Positions 37,394-47,976 of a stretch of 64,000 bases of DNA are shown piece by piece (the first letter of the stretch is position 1; each line of letters opens with the position of its first letter). Made by a program: the position numbers and the translations under genes. The stretch is taken from assembly GCA_937899725.1 (NCBI GenBank), contig CALCCA010000041.1, positions 94,914 through 158,913 of the forward strand, in the 5' to 3' direction. Source of the stretch: an uncultured Halomicronema sp. Its GTDB lineage: Bacteria > Cyanobacteriota > Cyanobacteriia > Phormidesmidales > Phormidesmidaceae. A model generated the notes under the pieces. That model was not told the origin of the DNA. It did not search any database and saw only the letters and a program-made list of their open reading frames with translations.

Positions 37394-40222
37394 TCAGGAG
37401 AACATATCTAACTGCTCGGCAGGATCTTCCTGAACACTACGCCGCTTGCGACGCTTGCCGTTGCCGTTGAACTGCGCCCCCTGACGCAAGCCGACAGCAA
37501 TTTTGCTGTGCTTTTCAATTTGCGACATCACCTCCCGCGCCCGCTGAATCACGGTGGGGGGGAGTCCCGCTAACCGTCCCGCCTCGATGCCATAGGAGCG
37601 ATCGGCCCCGCCCGGTCGCACCTGATGGAGAAACACAATTTGATCCGGCATTTCCTTCACCGTGACCTGGTAGTTGGCGATGTTATTCAAAATGCCTGCG
37701 AGTTCATTCAGCTCGTGATAGTGGGTGGCGAAGATAGTGCGCGCCTGAATTTCGCTGGCCAAATACTCGGCCACTGACCAGGCGATCGATAAGCCATCAA
37801 AAGTAGCGGTGCCACGACCAATCTCATCCAGCAGCACCAGGGAGCGATCGCTGGCGTGGTTCAAAATGTTGGCGGTTTCGTTCATTTCCACCATGAAGGT
37901 GGATTGTCCCGTCGCGAGGTCATCCACAGCGCCCACGCGGGTAAAGATGCGATCGCAAATGCCCAGCCGGGCCGTGCTCGCGGGGACAAAACTGCCCACC
38001 TGCGCCATTAGCTGAATCAAACCCACTTGCCGCAAATAGCAGCTTTTGCCGCTGGCGTTGGGGCCAGTGAGAATGATCAGATCGGGAGGGGAGTTAAGTG
38101 AGGAGTGGGGGGTGGAGAGTGGGGGGTGGAGAGTGGGAGAGTGAGAGTAGGGAGTTTTGAGTTGAAGATTGCTGGTTTCCGGCTGTCGATTAGCGACCGG
38201 CTCGTTTCCGCATTCCGCATTCCGAATTCCGCATTCCTCTTCTCCAACTGCCGACTGACGATCGCCCAACGTGCCGCCCAGGGTGGTGGAATTGGGGACA
38301 AAGAACCCGGCGGGCAGCAGTTGTTCCACCACAGGATGGCGCCCCTCGGCGATCGCCAGTTCGCGACTATCGACCATGTCAGGGCAGCAAAAGCCTTGAT
38401 AGATGGCAACTTCGGCCAGCCCCGCCAACACGTCGGCGGCAGCGACGCCCCGCGCCACCTGACGAATCAGGTCGGCATGGTGGCCCACCAGTTCTCGCAG
38501 CTGCTGAAAGATTTCATATTCCAAACTGTGAATCTGGTCTTGGGTATTGAAGACCCGCGTTTCGCGCTCTTTGAGTTCGGGGGTGATGTAGCGTTCTTCG
38601 TTGGTCAGGGTTTGTTTGCGAATGTAGTCGTCGGGTGCCTGATCAGATTTGCTGCGCGAGATACTGATGTAGTAGCCAAACGCCTTATTGAAGCCCACCT
38701 TCAGCGTCGAGACCCCAGTGCGCTGGCGCTCCGAAGGTTCGAGTTTGGCAATCCAATCCTGATCGCCTTTGACCTGATCGCGCAGGGTATCGAGATCGGC
38801 ATTGACGCCCGGTCGAATCAGGTTGCCCTCCGTGAGATATAGGGGCGGACTTTCCACCAGGTGCGATCGCAGGGTGTCGCCCAGCTGCTCTAAATCCGGC
38901 GGAACGTGTTGCAGGGCTTGCAGAAAGCTGGATTGGGTAGATTCCACCAGCGCTGCCAAAATCGGTAACCGCGCAAAGGAGTCCGCTAATGCGACCAAGT
39001 CGCGGCCATTCGCCGTACCCGAACCAGCCCGTCCGGCCAGCCGTTCGAGATCATAGATTTGTTTCAGCTGCTGCTGGAGCGCCGTCCGCAGAGACCCATC
39101 AGCCACCAGCTCTTGCAGGGTCTGTTGCCGCTCTTGAATCTGACTGACGGAGAGCAAGGGTTGCAGCAGCCAGCGCCGCAGCGCTCGCCCGCCCATCGCC
39201 GTCACGGTGCGATCAAGCGCCCAGAGCAAGGAACCGTTGTAGGTGCCATCGCGGGAGGTTTGGGTGATTTCTAAGTTGCGGCGGGTTTGATGGTCGAGCA
39301 CTAAAAAGTCGCTGAGCACATAGGTGCTGAGTAGCTGCAGCGGCACCTGCGTCTCTTTTTGGGTGTCTTTGAGATATTCCAATAGGCCGCCCGCCGCCCG
39401 CACCGCCAGGGGCAAATGATCGCAGCCAATGCCTTCGAGCGATCGCAGCCGAAAGGTTTGCAGCAGTCGCTGTCGCGCTTCAGTTTGCGAAAATGCGCCC
39501 TGCGATCGCAGCGTGTAGCAAAACTGTCGCGGCAGACAGTCGGGCAGCTGATCGGTCGCTTCGCCAGGCCGCAGCATCGCCCGCAGATCCGGGGCGTCGG
39601 TGGGCAACAGCGTTTCCGAAGGCTGCAGGCGCATCAGCTCCTGTCCCACCTGCTCTAGATCGCTGTGCTGGGTGGTGAAAAATTCGCCAGTGGACACGTC
39701 GGCGTAGGCTAAACCCCAATGCTGTCCGGCAATTACGACTGCTGCCAAAAAGTTGTTGCGGCGGGCGCTGAGCATGCCCTCTTCTAACACCGTACCGGGG
39801 GTGATGACGCGGGTCACTTCGCGCTTCACCAAGCCCTGCGCCAAAGCCGGATCTTCCACCTGGTCGCAGATGGCGATCGCGTAGCCTTTTTCCACCAGTT
39901 GAATGCAGTAGCGATCGAGGGCATGGTGCGGAATGCCCGCCATCGGCACACGGCCCACCACTTTGCCACATTCTTTGCTGGTCAAGACCAGCTCTAACTC
40001 GCGGGCAATGGTGATGCCGTCTTCGAAAAACGTTTCAAAAAAGTCGCCGACCCGATACAGCAGCAGCGCGTGGGGATACTCCTGCTTGACCTGCACGTAG
40101 TGGCGCATCATCGGCGTCAGGTCGTCGGCGTTGACGTCCCGACAGTTGGCGTAGCGCACCGTATGTTTGGCCAGTCTTTCTGGAATGCCGTGGTTAGCGT
40201 CGTTGTCAGCAGGCGCGGCCAT
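37394..40222 (-). CDS. mutS: DNA mismatch repair ATPase MutS with in-frame repeat insertion
   Basis: This protein of about 942 residues recognises mismatches and small loops. The N-terminal mismatch-binding domain has [29 protein letters not shown] with the Phe-x-Glu motif; the C-terminal ATPase has Walker A ([14 protein letters not shown]), Walker B ([18 protein letters not shown]) and the ATHYHEL switch. It is about 60-70 residues longer than typical cyanobacterial MutS because of a low-complexity insertion (about residues 650-710) between the clamp/core end ([14 protein letters not shown]) and the P-loop. The frame is intact across it. An ATG at 40222 is the likely start. Confidence 0.93.
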   Translation of the reverse strand: MAAPADNDANHGIPERLAKHTVRYANCRDVNADDLTPMMRHYVQVKQEYPHALLLYRVGDFFETFFEDGITIARELELVLTSKECGKVVGRVPMAGIPHHALDRYCIQLVEKGYAIAICDQVEDPALAQGLVKREVTRVITPGTVLEEGMLSARRNNFLAAVVIAGQHWGLAYADVSTGEFFTTQHSDLEQVGQELMRLQPSETLLPTDAPDLRAMLRPGEATDQLPDCLPRQFCYTLRSQGAFSQTEARQRLLQTFRLRSLEGIGCDHLPLAVRAAGGLLEYLKDTQKETQVPLQLLSTYVLSDFLVLDHQTRRNLEITQTSRDGTYNGSLLWALDRTVTAMGGRALRRWLLQPLLSVSQIQERQQTLQELVADGSLRTALQQQLKQIYDLERLAGRAGSGTANGRDLVALADSFARLPILAALVESTQSSFLQALQHVPPDLEQLGDTLRSHLVESPPLYLTEGNLIRPGVNADLDTLRDQVKGDQDWIAKLEPSERQRTGVSTLKVGFNKAFGYYISISRSKSDQAPDDYIRKQTLTNEERYITPELKERETRVFNTQDQIHSLEYEIFQQLRELVGHHADLIRQVARGVAAADVLAGLAEVAIYQGFCCPDMVDSRELAIAEGRHPVVEQLLPAGFFVPNSTTLGGTLGDRQSAVGEEECGIRNAECGNEPVANRQPETSNLQLKTPYSHSPTLHPPLSTPHSSLNSPPDLIILTGPNASGKSCYLRQVGLIQLMAQVGSFVPASTARLGICDRIFTRVGAVDDLATGQSTFMVEMNETANILNHASDRSLVLLDEIGRGTATFDGLSIAWSVAEYLASEIQARTIFATHYHELNELAGILNNIANYQVTVKEMPDQIVFLHQVRPGGADRSYGIEAGRLAGLPPTVIQRAREVMSQIEKHSKIAVGLRQGAQFNGNGKRRKRRSVQEDPAEQLDMFS
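38090..38266. repeat. Low-complexity repeat insertion inside mutS
   Basis: On the plus strand this contains GGAGTGGGGGGTGGAGAGTGGGG-type G-rich tandem repeats (38100-38150) and CCGCATTCCGCATTCC-type tandem repeats (38209-38235), separated by a unique segment. Such sequence is typical of cyanobacterial intergenic repeats. It is read as peptide ([11 protein letters not shown]...[19 protein letters not shown]) within MutS. Confidence 0.75.
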
Positions 40223-40506
40223 AACCCTCACGAGGATGCACAAATGTTCCTCCTGATTGTAAGACTGACCTCTGCTTGCTGAGCATTGAAGTGGCAGGAA
40301 TTGGAGTGGAGGGAATTGGGTCGGGGGTGGAGCGTCGAGGGCATCGGGCGAAAGGAGCGACGGGGCTAGAGGGAGGGACTTGCAAGTTAAACAACGAGGG
40401 CGGTGAAGATTGAGGCGGGGGCGATGCGATCGCAGTGCTTGAGACAGGCGTACGGCAGCAGCAGCCCCATGGTCGTGGATACAGAGTGCTGGTTGGGCGC
40501 CGTGCT

Positions 40507-41454
40507 TCAGGCCGTCACAAACTTCATCAGCATCACCTCCCAGACGAGGCGGGGCTGGACGAAGCGCCGCAGCTGAAAGTGAGCCTGTTCTAGACCAGCC
40601 AGCAGGGCGGGCGATCGCTGGGTTTGCCAGAGTCTTTGCTGCAGGTATTCCACCAGCCAGAGCTGTGATTCGGTATCGAGTTCTTTGCTAACGCGGCGCG
40701 CGAGTTCTAAAGCAACCCGCCGGTTGGGGGGAGGCTGCTGCAGCGCGGCGACAAGATCCGCTGGCAGCGTTTGCAATTGCTGCAGCGCGGCGATCGCCTG
40801 CCCCGGACTGCCCTGGGCCATGGCCAAGACGTCTGGCTGCTGCAAGATTTCGGCATGGCCTGACTGGGTTAAGACCGTCGCCAGAGTGGTTTGTGACAGC
40901 CGCCGAAACGGAATACTTTGGCAGCGAGACACAATCGTGGGCAGCAGGTTGGCGCTGTCTGTGGCTAACAAGATCAGCGTGGCGTTACCCGGTTCTTCTA
41001 AGGTTTTGAGCAAGCCGTTCGCAGGCGACTCGGCCATGGTTTCCGCCCCTTCGATCACCACGACAGCCCGAGGCGCTTCGAGGGTCGGACGCGCCAAAAA
41101 CCGGGTCACATCGCGAATTTGCTCCAGGCGAATTTGCGGCGGGCTTTTACGCTTCAGATCAAGTTCCTCGGCTTCAGCAGCAGTGACGGGCTTGCCCTTG
41201 TGCAGGTAGGTGGGCTCCACCCACATCAAATCAGGATGATTGCGATCTCGAATGCGTCGCCGCACCTGTCCAGCGGCCTGATTAGCGGTTTGCAACAGGC
41301 ACTCAGCAAAGCGTAGCGCTCCCAAGCCCCGCCCCGTACCGGCTGGCCCAACCAAGAGATAGGCCGGAGCGACACGTTGCTGGGCGATCGCCTGACAGAG
41401 CAGATCAACCGCCGTCTCTTGGCCTAATAAATCTGAGAATATCGCCCGTACCAT
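40507..41454 (-). CDS. holB: DNA polymerase III subunit delta' (clamp loader)
   Basis: This 315-residue protein belongs to the clamp-loader family: [18 protein letters not shown], a P-loop variant [15 protein letters not shown] (Lys of Walker A replaced by Arg) near residue 35, and [31 protein letters not shown], the sensor/SRC motif. Delta' does not hydrolyse ATP, so the altered P-loop is expected. It starts 31 bp inside the end of tmk, so the two are probably translationally coupled; tmk-holB is a classic pair. Confidence 0.92.
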   Translation of the reverse strand: MVRAIFSDLLGQETAVDLLCQAIAQQRVAPAYLLVGPAGTGRGLGALRFAECLLQTANQAAGQVRRRIRDRNHPDLMWVEPTYLHKGKPVTAAEAEELDLKRKSPPQIRLEQIRDVTRFLARPTLEAPRAVVVIEGAETMAESPANGLLKTLEEPGNATLILLATDSANLLPTIVSRCQSIPFRRLSQTTLATVLTQSGHAEILQQPDVLAMAQGSPGQAIAALQQLQTLPADLVAALQQPPPNRRVALELARRVSKELDTESQLWLVEYLQQRLWQTQRSPALLAGLEQAHFQLRRFVQPRLVWEVMLMKFVTA

Positions 41455-42107
41455 GTTTTTATGCGCTGCTCTAAAACGGTTTGAATTTGCTGCGCGACCC
41501 GCTCTTCTGACTGCGTGGCATTGATCGGCACGATCCGCTCGGGGTGCTGCTCTGCCAAGGTTTCAAAGCCCTGCTGCACCTGCTGGTGAAAGGTCAGGCC
41601 CGACTGTTCGAGGCGATCGAGCTGACCGCGACGGTGACTGCGGGCCAGTCCCTGCTCCGCGTCTAACTGCAGCCACAGGGTCAGATGACCTGACGTGCCT
41701 TGGGTCGCGATGGCGTTGAGTTGTTCAATCAGCGAAAGGCTCAGGCCCCGCCCATAGCCCTGATAAGCCACCGTTGAATCAATAAAGCGATCGCACAAGA
41801 CCCAACTGCCCGCCTCAATGGCTGGAACAATCACCTCTTCAATATGTTGCGCCCGATCCGCCGCATACAACAACAGCTCTGCTTGTGCCCCCAGAGCCGC
41901 TGATTGGTTATCTAATAACAAGCTGCGCAACGCCTTACCCAGCTCGGTACCCCCCGGTTCACGGGTCGTGATCACTGACGGCACGACCCGGCAGGCCTGG
42001 AGCTTCTGCACGATCGGATGCACTGCCAACCACTGCTGCAGTCTCAACAGTTGAGTACTTTTGCCGCTGCCCTCTACCCCCTCAAAAACAATTAGTTTCC
42101 CCGACAT
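41424..42107 (-). CDS. tmk: Thymidylate kinase
   Basis: This 227-residue enzyme phosphorylates dTMP to dTDP. It has the P-loop FEGVEGSGKSTQLL near residue 7, TTREPGGTELG near residue 45, the DR(Y/F) motif CDRFIDSTVAYQGYGRG near residue 105, and a lid region DAEQGLARSHRRG. Length is normal. The frame extends to 42128, but MSGKLIVFEG at 42107 is the natural start. It overlaps holB by 31 bp. Confidence 0.96.
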   Translation of the reverse strand: MSGKLIVFEGVEGSGKSTQLLRLQQWLAVHPIVQKLQACRVVPSVITTREPGGTELGKALRSLLLDNQSAALGAQAELLLYAADRAQHIEEVIVPAIEAGSWVLCDRFIDSTVAYQGYGRGLSLSLIEQLNAIATQGTSGHLTLWLQLDAEQGLARSHRRGQLDRLEQSGLTFHQQVQQGFETLAEQHPERIVPINATQSEERVAQQIQTVLEQRIKTWYGRYSQIY

Positions 42108-43334
42108 AGCCCTGGTTTTAGACGACAACGCATTCAGCGTACAGCCTTAAAGAGGCATCAGGCCAACGGAGCCCCCGCAGGTCAGCACGAGCAGACACCC
42201 ATTTCGAGACCGACTACAGCTGCTAAGCGGCTTAATCAGAAAGTCGGACAGGCGACTCAGCCGCACCGGGAATCGCGGGATCTTGTGTCTGAATTCAGCG
42301 TCATGGTTTTGAGCATGATTCATAGCGTGAATCACTCGGGTGCGTCAGGCTCAACCCTGCAGTGTGAGGCAGCGCTGGTAGTACCCCCTTCAATAGCTCG
42401 TTCCCGAGGCTTTAGGCACGCCATAGCCCGGCGATCGCCGCTCGTCAAAGCGGTGAGTACGACACCGCAGCAATCGACTAACAGGCAGGCCAGTCAAGCG
42501 ATCTCCCCCTTTGAGACAGCCCCATTCGGGCCTTGTGTCGGATCTCGAGAATTACACCAGCCGGCCTCCGTCTGCTCGGCATTTGCTCCGCCAGTCACCA
42601 CCTCAAATCGATCATGAGATTAATTCACACACGCTTGTGGCCATTGAAGCAAGAGAGAAAGATCTGAGAAGGAACGGAATCATGATGTCACTGCGACGGC
42701 GGGGATCAAGATTCAAACATCTCTTTCTTGGCAAACAGCCCATCTCCAAAATCGGGCGATCGACAAATTATTGATAAGGTCATCTTAATCTTTTCATTTA
42801 GAGAGTTGAGAGTTTCAGGACGCGTTACATCTCTAAGTACGATAATCACAGATCCTCATTGATTCCAACAGATTGAAACGTCGCTCAAAGCCAGCTTGCT
42901 CAGTGACAACAGATCCAGAACTGCTCCATATCGGTCAATTCAAGCCCTGTAGCAAACAGATATCCCAACGGTAGAAGGCAGCCACCCGTACTTTAAACCG
43001 GGTCAATTTAGCAAACCACTGCCTTTTTCTTAAAAACTTTATAAACAACAGGCACAATCAAGTGCATTAATAAGTCAACACTCAAACAAACCTGTTAGCA
43101 GTGAAACCGCTAGAGCAAAAAATCTTACAATTTGCTATTTATCGAAAATGAATCGTAGTCAGCAATGCAGATTTCCCTCAGGTTCCAGCTTATGCTAGCT
43201 GTGTAGTGTTCATGATTTGACTGGGGCTGCGGTTACTCAAAGCAATGTTTGGGCCTTATCATGGCACTACATGACGAGGCTAGAGCTTGGTTCAAGTGTT
43301 TTCCTTTCATTTGCTGTTCCCCTTTTGAGAAACT
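42108..43334. other. Long gene-poor stretch (1.2 kb)
   Basis: Frames present here (42147-42335 minus, 42285-42617 plus, 42511-42774 plus, 43217-43420 plus) have no family resemblance and poor composition. The first 600 bp is of normal GC content, while 42780-43200 is AT-rich with long A/T runs, which fits a regulatory or promoter region for the gene at 43335. I see no tRNA, CRISPR or complete mobile element. Confidence 0.45.
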
Positions 43335-43655
43335 ATGGCACGGTACACTACCTTATTTCGGGTTACAAGTTCCCCAACACAGATTCGGCAAAAAGTCGCC
43401 GATACCTTGGCTTCCTGTGACCTTAATCTAATTTATGAGAATGAGGAATATCTGGTTGCCAAAGAGAAGCCGGGTGGCGTCAAGCATGGTTTGCTCGCCA
43501 CAGTGGAAGTATTGATTAATCCTCCCACTGTGTCTGAACCCTCTGCACGGGTCGATTTGATTGTGCAGAATCAAGAGCTGCCTTTGCGCAAAGATAACCA
43601 CTGCCATCGAATTTTTGAAGTCGTGCACCAGGCCATCTCAAATACGCCTTTCTAA
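43335..43655 (+). CDS. Conserved cyanobacterial protein of unknown function
   Basis: This 106-residue soluble protein starts MARYTTLFRVTSSPTQIRQKV and has LIYENEEYLVAKEKPG, LVTVEVLI-like LLATVEVLINPP, LIVQNQELPLRKDNHCHRIFEVV. I recall closely related cyanobacterial proteins with the same length and pattern and no function. Its long AT-rich upstream region is unusual for this window. It stands alone. Confidence 0.75.
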   Translation: MARYTTLFRVTSSPTQIRQKVADTLASCDLNLIYENEEYLVAKEKPGGVKHGLLATVEVLINPPTVSEPSARVDLIVQNQELPLRKDNHCHRIFEVVHQAISNTPF

Positions 43656-44106
43656 CGTAAGTCACGGCTCATTTTTAGCGGCCTTGGCAGGCATCACTGG
43701 ATGCTGATTGTGCACGATGGGGCATGAGGCCAAGCTGCCTACTTCACTAGCAGCGACATCAGCCGCAACCAGGTCTCGAGCACATTGCCCTGAGTTTTGC
43801 TCTCGATACTGCTACGGGAGATAGTTTGATAATTCAGAACGAGGACAAACCTGCCTCGTCTCAAAAAAGCGAAAAATCCTCAAGATGCCCCTCCTTTAAA
43901 GGCTCTCAACGATCTCACCTTCCCTGACCGACAAGAGCCGTCCACTGGACTGGTGAATGGCCTCAAGTAACGGTCAGTGCTGCGTTTTCAGCAGTCACAG
44001 GCCAGATCCTCTATGAATTCCGTCGGCGTGAACCCGATTACTTGTGCCCATCTGTCAGTGTCGAACAGAAATGGATAGGATCAGCTAATCACAGTCTCCT
44101 GGCAAC
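43656..44106. other. Intergenic between convergent genes, no gene seen
   Basis: This 451 bp contains no credible open frame and no strong hairpin that I can find; it separates the plus-strand hypothetical gene from the end of the E2 gene. Confidence 0.45.
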
Positions 44107-45417
44107 CTATAGCGTTAGCGATTGCGGTTCATTTTCGATGAGGGATGCCAAATCCTTTAAGAACGCGGCGGCATCGGCACCATAGATGATGCGGTGATCG
44201 CAGGTGATATTGACCTGCATTTGCGGCTTCACGCCCATCAGACCGTCCGGCGTCGCGACGACCGTCGGTTTAGCACCGCCGATCGCTAAAATCGACCCCT
44301 GCCCTGGCGGCAGAATCGCATCGAATTTATCAACCCCAAACATGCCCAGGTTAGACAGGGTAAAGGTGCCCGAAGAGTATTCGTCGGGCTGCAGCTGTTT
44401 GGTGCGCGATCGCGCCACCAAATCTTTCCACGTCCGGGATAGCGAATAGATATCTAGCTGATCCGCACCCTGCAGGACTGGTGTAATGAGCCCGCCGCCT
44501 TCCATCGCCACGGCCACGGCAATATTAATGCTGCTGCTGTACTGAATGCCCTGTTCGCGATAACTGGCGTTGAGCAACGGATGCTTTTGCAAGGTCATCG
44601 CCACGGCCTTCGCCAGCAAGCCCGTCATGGTGACGCCCTTGGATTTGATCTGCTTATAAAGCTGATCGAGGGCTGCCGTCGTAATGGTGTAGCCGACCCG
44701 GAAGGTGGGCACCGCCAGACTCGCCACCATCGTGCGCACCACCGCTTGCTGCAGCGTGTTAAAGGGCACTAACTGACCAGGTGCTGCCGGGGCCGGGGTT
44801 GGCACGGGCGTTGCCGGGGCTGGAGTCGGAGCCGGTGAGGCCACGGGAGTAAGACTGGGAGCGCCAGGAGCCGCTTGAGGTGCAGGCGTTTTGCCTGCCG
44901 CCAACTCAATATCTTGAGTCACGATGCGGCCGTGGGGACCGCTGCCCGAGACGGTCGCCAAGTCAATCTTCAGTTCTTTGGCAAGTTTGCGAGCTCGGGG
45001 AGAAACGACAGCGCGACCGCTGCGAGCCGTGCTGCCATTGTGCGCCGCCTCGGCGGCTGCCGCCATGGGAGCCGGGGCTGGATTGCTGGGAGCGGGGGCC
45101 GGTGGGGGCGGAGCCGCGCTACTGCCATTATCACTGTTAGCGCTAGCCGCCTGGGCTTTGGCCTCTGCGATTTCGGCTTCCGTTTCGGCGAGGAGGGCGA
45201 TCGCGTTGCCGACGGGGGCTTCTTCCCCCGCTTCAACGACAATGGCGGCCAAATAGCCCTCGTAGAACGATTCCACATCCATGTCCGCCTTGTCAGACTC
45301 GACGATGACAACGGTTTCGCCCTTTTCGACCTTGTCACCGGGAGCCTTTACCCAAGAGACAATCTTGCCTTCCGTCATTGTTGAGCTTAGGGCGGGCATG
45401 AAAACTTCGCGAATCAT
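44107..45417 (-). CDS. pdhC: Dihydrolipoamide acetyltransferase, pyruvate dehydrogenase E2
   Basis: This 436-residue enzyme makes acetyl-CoA from pyruvate with E1 and E3. It has one lipoyl domain (about residues 2-78, lipoylated Lys in VESDKADMDVE), an Ala/Pro linker, a peripheral-subunit-binding domain (SPRARKLAKELKIDLATVSGSGPHGRI), a second Ala/Pro linker and a catalytic domain (about 215-436) with the active-site CDHRIIYGADAA near the C-terminus. One lipoyl domain is normal for cyanobacteria. The frame extends to 45471; MIREVFMPALSS at 45417 is the start. Confidence 0.93.
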   Translation of the reverse strand: MIREVFMPALSSTMTEGKIVSWVKAPGDKVEKGETVVIVESDKADMDVESFYEGYLAAIVVEAGEEAPVGNAIALLAETEAEIAEAKAQAASANSDNGSSAAPPPPAPAPSNPAPAPMAAAAEAAHNGSTARSGRAVVSPRARKLAKELKIDLATVSGSGPHGRIVTQDIELAAGKTPAPQAAPGAPSLTPVASPAPTPAPATPVPTPAPAAPGQLVPFNTLQQAVVRTMVASLAVPTFRVGYTITTAALDQLYKQIKSKGVTMTGLLAKAVAMTLQKHPLLNASYREQGIQYSSSINIAVAVAMEGGGLITPVLQGADQLDIYSLSRTWKDLVARSRTKQLQPDEYSSGTFTLSNLGMFGVDKFDAILPPGQGSILAIGGAKPTVVATPDGLMGVKPQMQVNITCDHRIIYGADAAAFLKDLASLIENEPQSLTL

Positions 45418-45564
45418 GGAGAACTTGCTTCCAAAACGACAGCCAAAAACGCGTCGGACAATGCTATCCAACAGTTGTCAATTCTATCCTGTTGAGATCC
45501 CCTACAGCGGTTTCCGACCCGCAAAAATGTCGGGATCTGTCATAAAAACAGCCCGCGTGACGCT

Positions 45565-46230
45565 CTACTGCACCAGCAATTCCATCCGCTCAGCGATGAC
45601 CGCATAAAACGGATCGCCGCTAGCCAAGCCCAGCATTTGCATGATCGCCGGAACGGTCGAAGGGCGAACGACCGCCTCCGGCCTCCCAAATCCGGGAACT
45701 GATTGAAAGTACTGTTTCACCAACTCTACGCGCTGCGCCTCGGAGTCATCTCGCCAGGCCGCGATCGCCTTTTGATAAAACATGCGATTAGAGAAGCTGA
45801 TAATCGCGATGCCACCCGGTTTGAGGATGCGATAAATCTCCGCAAATACGGCCTCAGGATATTGCAGATATTGCACTGAGACGGTGTTGAGCACGGCATC
45901 AAAGGTGTGATCGGCAAAAGGCAGCTGATCGATTTCGTTCAGATTCTGCACAAAGTAGTGGTCAAGGCAGGGATTCTTGGCCAGTTCTTCGGCATTCATG
46001 CCGTGACCTTCCACTCGCTCAAACGTCATTTCACTGGGCAAGTGAGAGACCCAACTGCTCATCATGTCAAAAATTTTCATCCCAGGCTGCAGCCGCTCGC
46101 GATAGAGCTCGGTCAGTTGCTGAATGAATCCCTCATCAACATGGGTAACAAAGCGGGGCGCTTCATAAAACAGCGTGTCGCTAGTGGGGTCAAGTTTGGT
46201 GCGCTGGGGCGATTGCAGAAGGGCTTTCAT
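45565..46230 (-). CDS. SAM-dependent methyltransferase-like protein
   Basis: This 221-residue protein resembles a class I methyltransferase (FDMMSSWVSHLP at the motif I position, FDAVLNTVSVQYLQYPEAV, RILKPGGIAIISFSNRMFY). The glycine-rich motif I is degenerate (DMMSSWVS instead of DxGxGxG), as in a widespread plant/cyanobacterial group annotated as methyltransferases with unproven activity. The start MKALLQSPQRTKLD at 46230 is preferred over the frame start at 46305. Confidence 0.8.
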   Translation of the reverse strand: MKALLQSPQRTKLDPTSDTLFYEAPRFVTHVDEGFIQQLTELYRERLQPGMKIFDMMSSWVSHLPSEMTFERVEGHGMNAEELAKNPCLDHYFVQNLNEIDQLPFADHTFDAVLNTVSVQYLQYPEAVFAEIYRILKPGGIAIISFSNRMFYQKAIAAWRDDSEAQRVELVKQYFQSVPGFGRPEAVVRPSTVPAIMQMLGLASGDPFYAVIAERMELLVQ

Positions 46231-47248
46231 AGAAACTGGCAAGGGTGAACGGCAGGTTTCTTGATTTTCTCGAAATCCAAACATTTTTGCCACAGGCGAC
46301 ATCACCAGGGAAACTAGCTAGGCAGCAATATGACTCATCCCCGTTGCAGCGCCGAGGCGATGACGATAACAGTATGAGCATTTATGATTTAGCTCATCTG
46401 TGCAGCTTGTCTTTAGGGCAATCTTGGTAATGCCAAAAGCTCGGCAATCGGAAGCGACCTCTGGAGGTAGAATCCGAGGCTGCTAGGGTTAGGCAGGCCA
46501 AGCCGCCCAATAGCCACTGACATCCGGAACTGTCACAGTGAATCGTTAGAAATATCCGCAGCGGCTCAACCTGAGCCCACACACTCATCGCCAAGATGCG
46601 TTTAGAGGCAGGGATATCGCTGGCCGAGAGGCCATATTATGCGCAAACCAATGCTCATTTTGTCAGGTGATTGCCTTGCCAGCATCGGCATCCCATAATT
46701 TTTGGGCAGCTTTAAAGGGCTCGAAAACCCGATGACAGCGATTGCCGAGCAACCACAGAAAACCGATACCTTGATCCCGACATTATCAATACATTTGCCT
46801 TTAAAAGTCATAAAGTGAGCGCCCCTCGATGAGCGATCGCCCATCGGAGGGCGCTCAAAAAAGGGAGTCTAGGAAGGCGATGACAGCCCGGACAAAAAGG
46901 GAGCGAAAGGCCGACAAAAATGTATCGACAGCAGCGGGAGACCCCGCAAACCAGAAAAGCTTGCAAGCACAAACCAAGAAAGTTCATCAGACATTTTTAG
47001 ACATCTCGAACATTTATAGTTTTTTAACTGAATCGCACAACTTCTAATACAATTAAGATACTCAGGCTATCAATAAATGCATATAATGCAACCTGTAGTC
47101 CATAGAGCATGAGAGTGAGTTCTAGGTTAGGTGCTTTAAAGACATCTCCCTAGAATCGATTAGTAGTTTCTTGCACTCAACAATTGGCAAGCATCCCTGC
47201 TTTTCTCATATTCTTGGTAACAACTGTAACGGAGAGGTTCCCTGACTG
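46231..47248. other. Long gene-poor stretch upstream of cyAbrB (1.0 kb)
   Basis: A 72-codon frame (46829-47047 plus) has a weak ribosome-binding site in front of an internal ATG at 46880 and encodes a Lys-rich peptide; I do not accept it. The last 250 bp before the cyAbrB start is AT-rich, consistent with a long regulatory leader. One hairpin (46817-46856) lies in it. Confidence 0.45.
46817..46856. repeat. Hairpin with HIP1 octamer in its loop
   Basis: GAGCGCCC (46817-46824) pairs perfectly with GGGCGCTC (46849-46856), extended by CGATG/CATCG; the loop contains GCGATCGC. An A-run follows on the plus strand, so it is not a terminator for plus-strand transcription. Possibly an operator or a chance product of HIP1-rich sequence. 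Confidence 0.5.
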
Positions 47249-47632
47249 ATGGCAAGTGCGAAAACAGAAGCATTAACAGGTAAGGCGTTATTGCAAAAAG
47301 TTAAAGATTTATCTCATCTCACAAAACGTGAGAAGGCTCGGGAGTGCGGCTACTACACTACGACCAAAGATGGCCAGATCCGGGTAGACGTGACGGGTTT
47401 TTATGACGCGCTGTTAGAAGCTCGCGGCATTCAATTAGATCCAGAGAAAGGTAAAGATGGTAGAGGTCGCGAACCGACCTACCGGGTCAGTGTCCATAAA
47501 AATGGTCAGATTGTGATCGGCTCAACCTACACCGATGAAATGGGTCTGAAGCCGGGGGATGAGTTTGAAATCAAGCTGGGCTATAAGCACATTCACCTGA
47601 TTCAGCTAGATGGTGAAAACGAAGACGAGTAA
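47249..47632 (+). CDS. AbrB-like transcriptional regulator cyAbrB (CalA type)
   Basis: This 127-residue DNA-binding protein has the cyAbrB N-terminal region (TGKALLQKVKDLSHLTKREKARECGYYT), the strongly conserved KDGRGREPTYRVSV and a C-terminal AbrB-type domain (KNGQIVIGSTYTDEMGLKPGDEFEIKLGYKHIHLIQL). In cyanobacteria cyAbrBs regulate carbon and nitrogen metabolism and hydrogenase expression and are often essential. The HKNGQIVIG/GYKHIHL wording fits the cyAbrB1/CalA type. GGAGAGG lies 13 bases upstream of the ATG, and the leader is long and AT-rich. Confidence 0.92.
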   Translation: MASAKTEALTGKALLQKVKDLSHLTKREKARECGYYTTTKDGQIRVDVTGFYDALLEARGIQLDPEKGKDGRGREPTYRVSVHKNGQIVIGSTYTDEMGLKPGDEFEIKLGYKHIHLIQLDGENEDE

Positions 47633-47976
47633 TGTTGAGAGCTGAGTAAATCTCAGTTTTGCGATTACATCGGTCAATGGTTGTCGTGATTCTAAACAAG
47701 CACGATGATTGTTGGCCGTTTTTTTTCGTCTATCGGCTCTGTCAGGTATTACCCCCATAATTACTTTGCAACAATTGTGGGGGGATTGATAAGTCACTCC
47801 TTTCCTACGAGATTCTTTCTCCACTAGGAAGAGGTTTTTATTGGCTTTAGTCATCGCGATCGCCCGTCTTGATCAGAATTTTCACCGCGATTCATCGCCT
47901 CTCTCTAGGCGCTAGCTGCTTGATACACTGCAAGGTATCTCACCGCTCCAGACCGCTCAAAAGGTACCGCACTTGG
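47633..47976. other. Intergenic with possible cyAbrB terminator
   Basis: This 344 bp holds no gene. AACAA-loop-TTGTT followed by GGCCGTTTTTTTT (about 47695-47730) is a weak stem plus strong U-tract and may terminate cyAbrB. Confidence 0.4.

Noticed and set aside
42285..42617. 110-codon frame in the gene-poor stretch
   Set aside because: No recognisable motif, no ribosome-binding site and overlaps other frames; looks like chance in GC-rich DNA.
46870..46895. GCGATGACAGCCC resembling the MITE end
   Set aside because: No partner end or internal sequence of the element is found nearby.
46829..47047. 72-codon plus-strand frame upstream of cyAbrB
   Set aside because: A purine-rich ribosome-binding-like site precedes an internal ATG, but the Lys-rich product is unlike any family I know and composition is not clearly coding.
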